Shown here: positions 1 through 12,702 of the stretch, piece by piece
How the letters are laid out: each line of letters begins with the position of its first letter
How positions within the stretch are numbered: the stretch's first letter is position 1
DNA from: Opisthorchis felineus
Lineage: Eukaryota > Platyhelminthes > Trematoda > Opisthorchiida > Opisthorchiidae
Reading direction: 5' to 3'
Length of the DNA: 64,000 bases
Assembly (NCBI GenBank): GCA_004794785.1
Contig: SJOL01008668.1
Span: forward strand, 1,235,419 to 1,299,418
Notes under the pieces: generated by a model
Databases searched by the model: none
What the model was told of the DNA's origin: nothing
Seen by the model: the letters and a program-made list of their open reading frames with translations, nothing else
Position numbers and translations under genes: made by a program

Positions 1-3000
1 TCTGGATGCAAGTGGAGATGAACTTTGGACTGTCTGCTATGGGCTAAATTGATGTTCAGATGTCCGGTAACCATCCATCAAGTCACATTTTCTACGATGG
101 ACGGAAACAAGGAGTTGAGCATTCACCAACTTTAACCATTTAATGAATCACTTTTCACATTCTCCGTCCAGTAGCTAGGACGTGTGGATTCTGTGACATC
201 TGTGGCGAAGAATATTTCGTAAGTAGGGTATTTTAGAGAACCGGACACTGTGGATGGGGGGTGAATACTACGAAAGACCAGCCAGCAGTTCAGTTAATTT
301 CTCCCCACCCCAAAAGGCTATGGAGCAATGCGCCATTGATGAAACAAATGCAAGGCGTTTCCCCAATTGTATGGAGTGAAGTTTTGGATATTGGAGTACT
401 GGATGCCACTAAAAAACAAGCTTGCGAATTGAGGGTCTATTAACCAGAAGTTGTGTATTTGAGACACGGACCAAGCAATCGAAACGACGAATACGGTAAC
501 AGATGGAATAGCACACAGAAAAGGCGTATCATTACCAAAGGCTTTTTGACACTCAAAGCATTCTAAATAAAACAGACTCACGTTTCTAGTACAACATCGG
601 GACTGGCATCCCCACTGTTTGTAACCGGTGTTTCCTGAGTAAAACAAAGTGTGGAACAAAACGTTTGAAATCTAGGACCCCAAAGTGGTTTCAGTGGAAC
701 ATTAGGGAACGTCAAGAAGTGGGCAATGTAAAACTGCACTTCACACGATAAAAATCAGTAACAGATATGGGGACCCTCAGTCTAACAATGCATGTGCGTA
801 ATCCAGATGCACAGGTTTCATCGAACTAGTTTCGACGGCTCAAGACTGTAGCAACAGTGGATCTTTGCCATGATTGTCCACGCAACACACTACTCGTAAG
901 GTTGCAAATGAGCGTATTTCGACAACTAAACCTGTTAGAAACAGCCACACTCGTTTTAAACGGGGTCCATGATTCAACGGTTTAGCGGTATACAAAACTC
1001 CCCGTATTATTTTGGAATCCCGGTTTTTGAGAGGATTCCACCAAAACAGCAGAACATGTGACATATGAGCCTTATGACCGAGAATCGACATCTTCGGGAT
1101 TTGGTCCCAAAAATATTCTGAAAAACCTTTCGCACTAATAAAGAGGGACTTTGTTTCAACTTCAGCGGACATGATGAGATCCGTCCAGTCCATCCACTCA
1201 GGATTCGGTTTGGGCTAAACTCAGACGGAATCCTAAGGGGCAGAGTAGAAAGAACGAAGAAACGTGTGAAAGAAATAAAGAAGCCGCCAATGCGTACTAA
1301 TAGCGCTGTAACCGAGATGACATCAATGCTGTAAACCAGTACCATAAATTTGTTATAAGGGATTTTGGCCTCGCGAACAAAGAGCTAAAGCGACCATGTC
1401 ATTGTGGCTTTGGACTGAACAATTGAGGGGTGATTCAAATCCATTGATTCATCAACCCCAATACTGTGGTCCCAGGTTACGCGTATCCTATGTGCAACAC
1501 GTCTGTTACTCTAGAATTGTGTTGGTCACATGAGATTATCCACCTGCTGAATCAGTAGTTGACTGTCTCCAGCATCTACGAGAATCCTACTGCACAAAAG
1601 ACGTCGTTCAGCACCTAAAAGTATGCATTTCTCGCATCGTTACAGAGCTGCTCTACAGACATCTGAAAGCAAACGCCAAGTCGGAGGATTAAGCTGGGCA
1701 AAGGAGCCAGGCCTTACTCTTCAGGAATGAAATCCTTTTGGTGTATAGCAGCCGTTTCGGAAAAGCCTAGTAAAAAGTCAGCGGATTTATTGCTGGGAAT
1801 AGTTTAACCTTTGGTAAGAAAGCTTCATCACACGAAGCGAGTAGGGTACCAGGTCGACCGAATTTTAGGGGAAACCAATCAGGGAAATCTTTGAACAGTA
1901 CACACTAGTCGTGGTGAACGTTAGTCAAAAGGCCTCATTGGTTAGTGCAGGTGATCAAGCCCTAATTTGGGCCGAGTTTCGCCCTTGTCCTTCGGTTTGG
2001 AGAAGTTTAATTAATGATTTATCTTAGGTGTTACCTGTAATTGCCGTTGGTCTATGTGTTTGATGAGTGCTACTAAAATTAGGTTAGGAGGGAGAGAGTT
2101 GCGCAGATTTTGCTCGGCTTCGGCTGTGTGCTTCAGATTTAAAACACTTCTATCGATGAGTCCTCTTCACTGATAACTGCAATTGTTGATCTAAGACCTC
2201 TCTCTACAAGCCCGTCAGTTCTCCACCATCTATTCCACTCAAACCTAAATGATTGGCGATTTCCACGCCTCAGCAATATCGTAGTCGCGTGAATCGTGGT
2301 CACCACCTAACAACTCAATATCCTCTGAATCTATTTTGTGTTCCGTGTCTAGTACATGCCCCGTAATTGCTTGGTCTGTGAATGTCGTCTCATATTCATC
2401 TGTTTCTTTGTGGCCTGTGGGTCTTTATTTTTGTGCCCACCGATTCTAGTGTGAAGTTACCTCATCGTCTGTCCTACGTGGGTCTTCGTGCTAAGTGCAA
2501 TGCCTCCTTCCTGGATCCTTCCTTTCATGTTGGCCGCATTCAAGAATCTTCGAGGGAATTCGGAAACAACAGCTGTCCGATGCTTCATGGGTCTGGCTGC
2601 GGGTACCAGTAACCATTTTTACTTACGCATAGTCTAGGTAGCTGGATATCCACAACCTAAAAGTATATTTTTACTTAGATCTGGGCTGCGGTTCGACCTC
2701 TCATTTCACTAAACATTGATGAGGTGCTACTAACAAACACTGGCCTAGGGTGGGCCGACAACTAGTTTAAAGTGATACCAGTCTCTTCTGACTACTGATA
2801 CACGACAGATTTTAGTTTTCCGCTAGTCTCATACGTCAGACAGTCCAACAAGGTTAGGGAATCCCAAGCTGACTCAATCTCCATAATAAGTTCGATGTGA
2901 GGCTTCCAGTGACTAGGTTAAGCGTACAATTCGCCCGCCATATCCCATCTGATGACAGCAGAAGTGTCAGTTACACAACACAAAAATATTTCTGATGGAT

Positions 3001-3060
3001 AATCCTCCCAAAATCGGGGATATTGGATCTCTTCTTAAGCGTCAACAACAGAGTTGAAAA
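1..3060. other. No gene or repeat recognised
   Basis: Both strands hold only short open frames (up to about 117 codons) without any motif I recognise, and no tandem or inverted repeat stood out. The base composition resembles the rest of the window. It is best read as unannotated intergenic or old, unrecognisable repeat DNA. Confidence 0.5.
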
Positions 3061-3354
3061 TCAAAGTAAGATTCCGGAGTGTTTTCGCTTTTTTTGAGCT
3101 GTAAATTTGTGCCCATTTTGATAGCGTTGCTTGCCAGTAGCAACTGCTTGGCTAGTTACAAAGCCCATTTTCGACATATTCGCGTATGATGGGTTGACAT
3201 CGAAACTTACGGGCATATAGTTTGGTTCCAAGGGGCAAACAACGTCTTCGCTGGCAACATACGGTGCAATTTTAACATATACCTCCGATTTACAGGGAAC
3301 CAGGTTCAGAATAACCACCGAGAACGTGGACGGAAAATCTATGGCGTCCCCTAA
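3061..3354 (-). CDS. Coding-like block, unknown protein (possible exon)
   Basis: An open reading block on the minus strand ends at a stop at 3061. Its translation is protein-like, with alternating hydrophobic strands (VVILNLVP, EVYVKIAPYV) followed by PLEPNYMPVSFDVNP and a basic tail (AQKKRKHS). It lies downstream, on the same strand, of a second coding-like block at 3607-4116, and the two could be exons or pieces of one gene or pseudogene. I do not recognise the family. The beta-rich look would suit an immunoglobulin-like or MSP-like domain of the sort found in ciliary proteins, but that is a guess. No intron borders are proven, and a decayed transposon protein is an alternative. Confidence 0.25.
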   Translation of the reverse strand, partial: LGDAIDFPSTFSVVILNLVPCKSEVYVKIAPYVASEDVVCPLEPNYMPVSFDVNPSYANMSKMGFVTSQAVATGKQRYQNGHKFTAQKKRKHSGILL

Positions 3355-3606
3355 CGTTCTTGTATGGACGTCTGCCCCGCGGATGTTTTGGCAGCCTGTA
3401 AAGCTGTGGTGAAATCGTACTTACTTCTAGGAAAGAATCGATATTAATCAACTTATCCGGAGTGGTTTACCGCAGATCGCAAATACCTATTTACATCAAC
3501 TCTGCCCGTCAACATTAGTCTATCGGTTAAATTCACCAGCTGCGGCTGGCCACCCTTGTTCGTTGCGGCTTTGGGCAAACCCGTATTGTTATTTGTAATC
3601 ACCATA

Positions 3607-4116
3607 TTATTCACTTAGATCTAGCCCTCTCCATTGTTTCGGTGCAATTTTCAAAGCTTCTGGCCCTCGGAACTTTGAGACTGAACTCGGAGTTACTTCG
3701 CTCCCAGTGAGGGATTTTTGTAGCACAGATTCAACACCAAAAATTATTTCTTCCGCTCGCATCATCTTGCGCTAAAATTCAATCCTTTCAGTCAATGGCA
3801 ACTTAGCGACAAATTTACAATATTCGGATAACCGGTATATGGTTTTCGTTTCCATGTACGGGTTCATTGGAACACGGAATTGTGGGAATTTTGTGTCTAT
3901 CTTTGCGATATTACTTGCATTTTTGCGTTGATTAATTGAAATCTGCGGTCCGGTGATCGTGGTTGAGCCAACATGCATGGTGGCATCGTTTAGTTCAAGG
4001 CACAGTTCCAGGACTGCAAGGTGATCTCGCACCGGGAAAATTAGAACAGAAAGCTGTCCATCAGAATGTAGAGGGATGGATGATTCAATTAGGTTCGCCC
4101 AGGTTTTGAACCTCAA
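3607..4116 (-). pseudogene. Coding-like block with one in-frame TAG, unknown protein
   Basis: The minus strand reads 115 codons to a TAG at 3772-3774 and then continues in the same frame for another 54 codons to a TAA at 3607-3609. The translation has normal protein character on both sides of the TAG: FRVPMNPYMETKTIYRLSEY and VAKLPLTERIEF before it, RKMMRAEEIIFGVESVLQ and FRGPEALKIAPKQW after it. A single CAG-to-TAG change would explain the break. Alternatively the bases ATTTTAG are a splice acceptor and the second half is a separate exon. The family is not recognised. It is upstream of the block at 3061-3354 on the same strand. It could be a host gene fragment, a processed pseudogene, or part of a mobile element. 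Confidence 0.3.
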
Positions 4117-4440
4117 TGCCTTCTAAGTTTATTCATTTATTTCCAGATCCTTATCAAGAGCTCAATTAGAAGTCGGATTGAAGGTCAGAACTGATCGATG
4201 AGGTAAACAAGATGAGAGAGGTTTTTGATTAGGAAGTCTTAATTAATTGCAAGCTTAGACGAACACGCGACCGAGAAAACAATCGCAATTTCCAATTCGA
4301 GTGGTATACTTGAAGGCGGAATGGCTATACGCACACACAAGATGAACTAGTGGTGTTAACTTCATTCTTCCGCAGTTGAGAAACAGCAATCGATTTGTTG
4401 CACGATACACCGGGTGTATTTCGCTCATCGGGTCAATGTC

Positions 4441-4471
4441 AAATAAATAAATAAATAAATAAATAAATAAA
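4441..4471. repeat. (AAAT)n microsatellite
   Basis: About seven to eight uninterrupted AAAT units. It lies just downstream (minus orientation) of the Penelope-like GIY-YIG remnant and could be the simple-repeat tail of that or another insertion. Confidence 0.9.
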
Positions 4472-4514
4472 ACAGACAAAAATATTTACTATCGGGATGT
4501 TGAAAGCAAGTTAA

Positions 4515-4859
4515 TCACCTAGGGAGTGCTAACCGACTTCTTGTGTATGCACACCTCTGGTTTTCATCTTCAGGAAACGATACAACCCTACCATTCGTGA
4601 TGCTGTACAAGGTGTCAAATGCAGTTGCCGGATCGACGTAATGCCTAGTTTCAAGTAAATGAACGTCGATAAAGCCAGTATCGATCATGCAATTGCCTTT
4701 GAATTCGAAGTTGGGTGTGGTGGCGGGGGTTGGTTCATTTACTATTGTATCCAAATAGGGATATCTCTTAGTCCTGCCAACGTCCGTGGCCAAGCACTCA
4801 CACGTAAGACGATAAACGAGATCGGACATGGTGTAGTGAAGTAGTGCAACTTTGACCAC
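4515..4859 (-). pseudogene. Penelope-like element GIY-YIG endonuclease remnant
   Basis: The 114-residue frame begins near a segment reading LVYRLTCECLATDVGRTKR, which matches the typical start of a Penelope-like GIY-YIG domain (VVY-x-x-x-C-x-C-x-x-x-YIG-x-T-x-R), with the YIG triad here decayed to DVG. Later come HLLETRHYVDPATAFDTLY, resembling the downstream histidine-rich part (H-L-x-x-T-x-H-x-x-D). In Penelope-like elements this domain nicks target DNA and sits C-terminal to the reverse transcriptase. An RT remnant on the same strand lies 0.45 kb upstream, in the expected order. The decayed YIG suggests an inactive relic. Identification rests on motif spacing seen by eye. Confidence 0.55.
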
Positions 4860-5301
4860 AAGAGTCAGGATGCGGTGGCAGCTGTAGATAACTACAGGTT
4901 AGCAGCGTAGTAGGTGCATTTAATAGCTGAGGGTAGCAACTGCTTCGCGAGCTCACTCGTGCTGTCTCCTGTGAATTTCAAACTCAGGAAACCTGCTTTT
5001 GGGACTCAACATATCCGCAACATCTTCAGCCAAAGCATGTTGTATTTCTGGTTCCCTCCAGACATTTGAGTTTAACGCTGATGTCCTCTATTTTTGTTGC
5101 TGTCACGTAACGTTTTAATTAAACGCCTTTTGTAGCACATCAGCACCAAACTGGATAAATGGACTTATTGCACCAGTGAACTGACCGACGAAGTGTACTA
5201 TTGTTCCGTTAAGTCAGTTGGATACCTAGAAAGCCAGTAGTGTGCGTGCTAAACTGCTACTTCGATATTTGGATGAGCGGTGTTCAGTGCCTGGAACAGT
5301 T

Positions 5302-5640
5302 TTATTGTTTCTTACACTTAATGCGTAACCCCTGCCTTTTGCAGAATTTAGCCGCCCCAGTGAGGCCTTCCACCCACATTTTTATGCGAGCCATTAATAC
5401 ACCTGCTAGGATAAATGGACGTATGCTTCCAATAGCGGCAACGTCAATACGTTTGTAAGCATAGCCTTGAAAGACGAAATTGGCATTCTCTGTGTAAAAC
5501 AGGGATATATGTTTCAGTTCGGTAGCCGGTTTCCCAAGGTTGATGCCATTAGTGCGGACGGAATCGCACAAGAATTCCACAGTTTCATTCGTTCAACCCC
5601 GTGTACAGAACTACGAGCGGTTAGCTGTTGCGGTTGTCTG
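5302..5640 (-). pseudogene. Penelope-like reverse transcriptase remnant
   Basis: The frame reads TNETVEFLCDS, then FVFQGYAYKRIDVAAIGS and FILAGVLMARI. Penelope-like RTs carry the segment (F-x-F-x-G-x-x-Y-x-Q-I/V-D-G-V-A-M-G-S-P-L-G-P-x-L-A-D-x-F-M) at RT motif B, and the match is clear though degraded: G and M are replaced and the P-L-G-P stretch is altered. A frameshift separates a decayed VVLYTGL block (expected SLFTNVPL) just upstream near 5610-5640. Only the finger and palm part is visible; motif C was not found. Together with the GIY-YIG remnant at 4515-4859 it marks one broken element on the minus strand. Confidence 0.6.
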
Positions 5641-5699
5641 AATCCAATGCTATCAGCTGTGTCAAATCTGCTTTCCTGGTCTACATCGGCTGCTCGCAT

Positions 5700-8213
5700 G
5701 GCTGCTTGATAACGCTGTCAGTTTAACTGTTATTCTCCAGGATCCTGCCCTCCTTTGTATACGCTCTGACACAGTTAATTTGTCGACCCTGAACCGAAGG
5801 TATTCGTTGGAATTGGCTGGCAACGTTTTATTGCTGTCCTTACCTTACTTTTGGATTTTGCGTCCATATTCACATGTGCTTTGGAGCGTCACAATCGAGA
5901 GGTATTAGTCCTAGCTTTCTTAGTGTATAGTTAGTCTCACAATTGGTGGATGAATCTCGTGTTCGACAATCTCGGCCTTCAGATTTTTGCGTCATCCATC
6001 CTCAAACATCCGACGTATTTACAAACCACCTATTACCAAACCGGAAGCCCCCAGAAGCATGCACACAGGCGGAACCCAGAAGTCAGAGTTCTAACACCGT
6101 CCGACTGGTAACTAGCAACCTAAAGAGAATTTCTATCTTTGTTGTGACCACTTACCTGCAGCAGAGTAAGAATGCTCAGAAGTCCCCATTTCACCCTTAG
6201 AAAGACCTCCTTATGAGTCGGGGCAACCTGAGTTTCTCTCCTCATTTGAGCAGTTTGCACCAAAGTCAGATGTCCGGCCTTGTATTCAGTCAGGCTAAGA
6301 CCATCACCTGTGCCACAAAACCTTATTATGAGATTCATAGCAACACGTATCCATCCGCATTGGGTGCATCGCATTGTGTGAAATTTCGGAGACGAAGCTT
6401 GTCGATTTTCTAGCTAGCAAGCGTTTCTTTCAGAAGTCATTCACACGCTCTGTGACCGTTTCATATAGTTTTGATCTACCCTGGGGAACACGATCCACAG
6501 TCAGCTTGTGCACTCGTATCGAAAATTACCGTAATTGTTTCCTCTCTTATATGGCCCGATATATCGTTGATAGTACATTGTTGACGAACCATCGGTAATT
6601 GAGGATTTCTCTTGTTTTAACTATGATTATCTAAGACTACTGAAAATGTGTGTGCTGACTGTTCACCCCCAGCACAGAAACCCTTCCTTGAGTGGACTTC
6701 AACTGGTTGCAATGTGTACGCATCGGAATACACAAGTTGACGTATACTATCAGGTTAGACAATTGTAGTAATTCAGTGGTGGTGACCACTTGTTCACCCA
6801 AATGAGTTAAGTGAAATTCGTCTGAAAAGCTACACCTTAACTCTACGCAAGCACTTATGAGAACCAACAATGTGTGGCGGTGAACTGCGGAACGAACACA
6901 AAGCATGAGACAATCCCTGTCCAATCAACTTCACACTAGCAATACGCGACAGTCAAGCATGAGGTTCCCAGCTTTTACCAGTTTATGACTGATTGCATAA
7001 AGTACCACCTAACATAGGAGCAACGTACGTAGAAATCTAGCGGAAAATATTGTGGGTTTGTTGACAGTCAACTCTAATCAGGGGAGAAACGGTCAATATG
7101 CCAAATAAAACAGACATTCTCATGAATTGGAAAGCCAGAACAATAGAGTAATCATTAGAATAGCGACCCAAATTAGCGTTAGTGCTCGCGCAGACATCCA
7201 GATATACAGAACATTCATATGAGGCGCGAACTGCCATCATTGTCGATATCAACATGAAGCTAAGTTCGCCGACGGTTGTTCAGCGATCGTATACGAAAGT
7301 ACTGGGATAGACAACCGACATTGCTGTTTTATTGCTATTCTGTACGACTGTACTAACCAACCAACTGTCTAGTAGAATACCGGGGTCGGTGATTCACTGG
7401 CGAGTGAGGCAGCTGCAAGCCATTTAGCCGAGAAGTACTGGTTCGAAAGCATTACCAGCGTCAAATCGGCTGCTTGAGCTGCATGGCATACATTCAAGCA
7501 GCAGGTGGCTGCTTGTGCGCGCGGTAGTTTGTACTGCTCCTTCCAAACAGCTCGCATGCACGATCAGCTGGCTCCTCAAACGATTTCCAAAGCGGCGGCT
7601 TATTTGATCAGACTACTATGGGTACATAAATAACGTGAATATTTTCAAACGACATCTAAGTCTGAACGGCTGATCGGGCTTCTGGAAGAACGACCTTCTG
7701 ATGGGCTATTTATGATGTTTGTTAACTGCTCAGAGAACGATAGGGTTTTGAGTTGTTTTCACCTACTGCTCACGTCGCGGCAGGTTTCATTTAAGCGTGC
7801 AAAATTTCCCAAACCACACAGGGTCATTGTAAAAGTGTCACAACCTAATAGATATTCAGAAACGTAAAGAACTGTGGTGAAGTTCATTCACCTGTCTAGC
7901 TGGAGGTTGTCACAAATTGAAATAACATGTATCAAAATGAATAACCTCCCTCCATGCTTTTCCGTTCTGGTTAGGTCCCAGGCATTACGACATGTGTTTG
8001 CATATCTTGAAGATTACGAATCGAAGTGTTCACATAGGACAACTTCTGACCATTAGGATGGGGCTTACCCGCACCTGTTCCTATAGAAACTGGAACATCG
8101 CTCTGCTACGTGCGATCAAAATATTCAGCGAAGCTTAGGTAGTCGTCATTCCGTGAATACATGTTTTACTATGCATCTCCGTGTTAGATACTTCCATACT
8201 GATAATAATAATC
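5700..8213. other. No gene or repeat recognised
   Basis: Open frames stay below 96 codons and show no motif. A weak extension of the Penelope-like element upstream of its RT remnant (on the minus strand) may be hidden here, but I could not identify it. Confidence 0.4.
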
Positions 8214-8369
8214 GTTCAGTTGTAACACACTGTCGGTGCCTAGCTGCCATGCCACCCGAAGGAAACACGAGGGTTGAGATAACGTGAAGCTGCCCAAACC
8301 TAGACAGGAGCAGTCGAGGTGCTAAGGTTGGGTTCGAACCTTGACCACTGAACTATCTTGAGCTCCCGA
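8214..8369 (-). repeat. tRNA-derived SINE, internally deleted copy
   Basis: In minus orientation the copy starts with a decayed box A region, has a box B (GGTTCGAACC) near 8331-8340, then the family body (CTCCTGTCTAGG and CCCTCGTGTTTCC) and ends in GTGTTACAAC. Compared with the copies at 12703 and 33504 it lacks about 30 bases between box A and box B, so the tRNA-like head cannot fold as a complete tRNA. RNA polymerase III would normally transcribe such elements and a LINE would supply reverse transcriptase. Confidence 0.8.
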
Positions 8370-10029
8370 GATGGGTGCGACTTCCACATCGCACTTGTAT
8401 CAGACATTACGCTGGTACATGGTCAACCTCGTAATATTACACAAGGAGGCAGGCAGAATGATGGCTTTGTTGACATGCAATCTCGCCACCGAAAAAAGCT
8501 TGCATCAGGACCCACTTTCGGTGGCCAGGTAACAAAAATCAGCACAATAGTCCTTGTATTTGTGCATTGGGTGAATGGTCTTCACACTGACGCATAAATC
8601 AAACTGGACTGCTGCATGCAAGAATTTTTCAACAGTTCGTCATGTACATACACAAACAGTAAGGCCGTCCGAAAACCGTAGAATGCAAACTTAGACTGGA
8701 TCAGACCGGATCCGTCTCATCTGGTGAATCAGAATATTCCCATCAAATGAACGTCTGTCAAATCGGTACTCCTGCTGCACACCATCACGCTTCACGAAAC
8801 GCCTTTCCATGTGTGCTGATCAGGCGACCGTTGCGTTAGTCTCTACTTAAGCGGGCGAGCCGGTGCGTATACTAAGGATGCTGGTCGGTGTTGAATGATG
8901 AGAAAAAGCTAATTACCAGCTAAATACGGGCTGGTAACTTGTCAGCAAATTCCGCCAGCTTTTGTGAGCTGAGCATTGCAAGTCATTTCACAAGCTGCCC
9001 AATTAAAATAGCTAAGCAGCACAGTAACGTTCATCGAGAACAAGTGTTGGTCTATTGAAGTTGACGCATTCAAGTTGCGCCGTTTGAGTGCATCCCATGA
9101 AGAAGTGAGAGTAGTCACGTTTGGATATCATCCAGTCCATCTATCTCCACACTTCACACCCGTCCATGACACCGACTGCCACCTTGGCCAGTTTGAAACA
9201 TACAATGGATAACGGACTCAGAACCAACCGAAAATTGCACCAACTTATTTGAGTTAAAAAAAACTGCACCAGAAGGATGTGATCGTTGTTAGCAGCGCAT
9301 GTCCAACAATGGATGACATAAGTGCTGGTCGATCAAGCATTGTCGCTCTATATTGATTGGCAGGTAACGGTCGCATCTCTCAATCAATCGATAATGCCCG
9401 ATGGATCAGTGCACATGATCTTAACACTGAGCAACACGGTGTGTGAAATGTTTCAGAGGACAAGAACACCGTAGTTAAATGTTACTTATCATGATTCACG
9501 CTTGCGATCATCACACTAGCAAGACCGAATTAGTGGCACTTACATCACGGCCATAGTCCGCCTGAGCAGTACTTGCGTGACACGGATGGTTGAGATGACA
9601 CGCGCCGTAGCTGAAAGCATAGAAACATGCTAGTGCTGGGGGAATATTCATGCGTATTTACTCAATCTGTCCATGTCAGTCGACATGCATACTATCTACG
9701 TCTTTGGACATGCAAAATCTGATCAACATCCATTATTCACCTGTTTCATCGCTGTCCGGTTTCGCACTGTCACAGCACAAATTGAATTTGACACGTGTTG
9801 TTTTTCATGACCCGCAGGCATCTTTCAAACTATTTTATTGTCGTTATTTGGACTAATCCTCAAAGTTCTTATACGGTTGAACAACAGAACACATATGGAC
9901 AGCCCCGAAAACGTTATACTGATACGTTTTCTATCGGTGGATTTACTTGGTCTTGCATGTTGCAGTGGTTAGAGCTGCCACCGTTTCATCCGCCGATGAT
10001 CTGTGAAGGTAGAAGTGGATAGCTACGCA
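8370..10029. other. No gene or repeat recognised
   Basis: No motif-bearing frame and no obvious repeat. The longest frames are under 80 codons. Confidence 0.45.
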
Positions 10030-10530
10030 GCAGCTTACCTGTCAAGGGTCGAGTTTACAATGCTACGGTGCGCTGAGGACGTCAGAACATTTCAGTGTCT
10101 GACAATCGGCGTCTTCGGACTGTTGACTGAGTCTGGTGAGAACACCGAAGCAGTGATGCTGAAGTACGTCAAATGGGCTTCAGAAGAAATAACTCACACG
10201 TGACAAACTGACCACACTCCATAGGTTGTGCTGGCTTGGTCACGTACCCCATATGCCGGTAGACTGACTTCCTCGAACAGCCAATTTCGTACAACCACGT
10301 GAAGGGTGGAAACGGGTCAGGGGAGATTAAGCAGTGACGTGGCAGCGAATTATGAAAGTCATTACGAGCAAACTCAGCTGCGCTGGTCATTGCAGTGTCC
10401 CTGGATGAGGACTCCGCGGCGGTACACATCAATGGTTAAAGACATTGACAGACATGGCCTAGTCACGCGCATGCAGCGAAGCTGTTACCTTCAGTGCATA
10501 GCTGCCCCTCTCGATCTCCCCTAGGAATAG
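10030..10530 (+). mobile_element. RTE-type LINE remnant, C-terminal part
   Basis: Across several frames the plus strand spells the C-terminal part of an RTE protein. A block reading RVEFTMLRCAEDVRTFQC aligns with the usual RVY-x-A-T-V-R-A...EDVRRL segment; then comes LCWLGHVPHMPVD at about 10227-10265, the family hallmark RLRWLGHVLRMP, and further on a decayed GWKRVRG and TWQRIMKVITSKLS. Reading frame is lost many times. The RT catalytic part is absent, and the copy ends near 10530. It belongs to the same subfamily as the copies at 14.9 kb and 23 kb rather than the 24-27 kb one. Confidence 0.7.
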
Positions 10531-12702
10531 TCCACTGAAACCCTTGTATTCAACCATACATACTGGCTACCTTTTGCAATCTTCGTTGTTGCTTCGTCTG
10601 CATCTTGTCCCAGAGTTACACATTACAGCATCCCGTATATCAAGTGAGAGATAGGCTGTTTCGGTGCCGATCCTGCAGAAATGCGACCACTCTCTAAAAC
10701 GACCGGAATTACCAAGTTTTGTGGTAGCCACTGGGGATTAAGAATGCGCAATCAACTTGTTCGTCCTTCAAGCATATAAATGCACGAGTGATCCCAATTA
10801 TTTTTGGCAAATGTGAGCAAAGGGGATCAAACATTCATGATTCGTGTCACAAAACAGCGATCTGATTAGGTGGAGTCGGGTTTGGGTTTTTGTCTAACAG
10901 TGTATCCGAAGTAAGGTAGGCGACCCTGGCTCAAAAGCAGCGCTCACTCACATAAACAAAAGGCCTCAGGAGCATTGTGAAAATGAACTGATTCAGGCTG
11001 ATTCGATAGAACTTTACAGTAAAACAGCTAGGGAGGCTTGTGAGATCTACATAGCTAAATTTGTTTGTGAATGGGTCAATGGATCAAAAAGATTGAGGTC
11101 ATAAGCAAGGAAATTCAACTTTTGAAAGGAAACCAGGCAACGTTCCAAAACTTCCAATCACTGTTTAGAGGATTTAATGTTCACATGGGTTGGTGTTCCG
11201 CATGAAAACCACTAACCCAATCCTCATAAGGATAGATGGGTGTGACTCAGTAAGGCAGAGATGCCGGTTTTACAATTTGAGCAAAAACCGATTATAGCAC
11301 ACAACAACGACCTCAGATGCTGAGGAAGTTATTTGTAAACAACCTTGTGCGGCTGACTAACAACGGTTTCATGATGAGACCAACGACTTCAACACTTAAG
11401 GCAACAGCGGCTTTGTTTACAGGCCCTAACACTGTCTGCTTACCGGAAGGGACTTCCCAAAATAGGTACGGATATTCTACCCAAAAACTGAGAACAGACT
11501 GAATCAGAATGCGAAATTAGGGAGCCACGGGATTAGTAAAAAGCGTGGTTTCAAACCTCATACAGCTTGAAACAACAGAATATCCAAACCCAGATTCAAA
11601 TCTGATTGAGTCCAACCAGATCGAAATGGACCGAATCGGTCGCAAATCCGATATCTCAGTGACAGTCACACTGCGGTAAAGAAAGGAGTAAATCGTGTCG
11701 AAAAAAGATAAAGTGGTGGCAGCTCACGAATGAACAGTTAACAGGTGTCTATGAGTGGAGTGACTTCCCATGCTAATGATTGCATCACACTTCACGTGCG
11801 TCAGGAAACTAAAATCAAGCGGATGAAGGGGAACGCAGTGAAAGAGTGAGAGGGCTTTGTTCTGGTGCACACGCATTTCACTTCAAATAATCACCCAACC
11901 CATGCCCGAACTGAAGCGGTGCGAACCAACCTATGCTGGGTTACATCACAGCATAATTGGTGTTGACTGAGCACGAAACAGACGAAGTCAACAGTTCCAA
12001 ACTTACGCATCCCAGACAGGAAATCACAGCGATAGTGTTGAGGAAAATTGGGAGAGAAGGTCGCCCTCTGTACTCCTCCCATGTTCTACCAGTCGGCAGT
12101 AAAAAAAATACCGTAGACACCAGTCTGCAGTGCATTTGCATAAATGAATACACAACAAATCTGCAACTTGCAATCTCTAGTATTGCTGGGAATGATCAAC
12201 GCTACTTCGTCTACAGCCTATCATCATCATTCCAGCCCATATGGTGCAGCAATGTAACTATTTCAATGATAACAGATGCCGCCTGCAAAACGCATGAATG
12301 TTTGAAGAAGGAAAAAGCCATGAAGGAACCACTTGGTGCGGCGCACGGTTACATGACCAGCAAAACCACTAAACGTACAATATATCTGATGGATAGAGGC
12401 TTCAGTTTTTATCATAAACAAGCAACCGCCCCGAAGAAAGGAGAGCACCAGACCTCTCTGCGGGGGGAGGAGGTCACATTAAATGGTGGCTGGCGAGGTA
12501 ACTCTGGCAATCTTTAATCTAAGGGATCAAGCTTGCGAAGTCACTGCGTATCGTTAAAGATAGACTCAGTACCAGGAAGAGCCACAAACAACACCACATC
12601 CATTTATTCTGTACTTTTCGGAACAGCTAAGATTTTGCAAACGAAGTCTATGAAGGTGGCGCAGTCCGAGCAAAAACCTCAAACGTCACCTCTCTACTAT
12701 CG
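10531..12702. other. No gene or repeat recognised
   Basis: A 186-codon frame on the plus strand (11957-12517) is the longest here, but its translation carries no motif and looks compositionally random. No repeat structure was seen. Confidence 0.4.

Noticed and set aside
4441..4471. CRISPR-like or satellite array
   Set aside because: It is a plain tetranucleotide microsatellite without spacers.
11957..12517. 186-codon open frame, plus strand
   Set aside because: No motif, no codon or compositional sign of selection, and the overlapping minus strand is partly open as well. Likely a chance frame at this G+C content.
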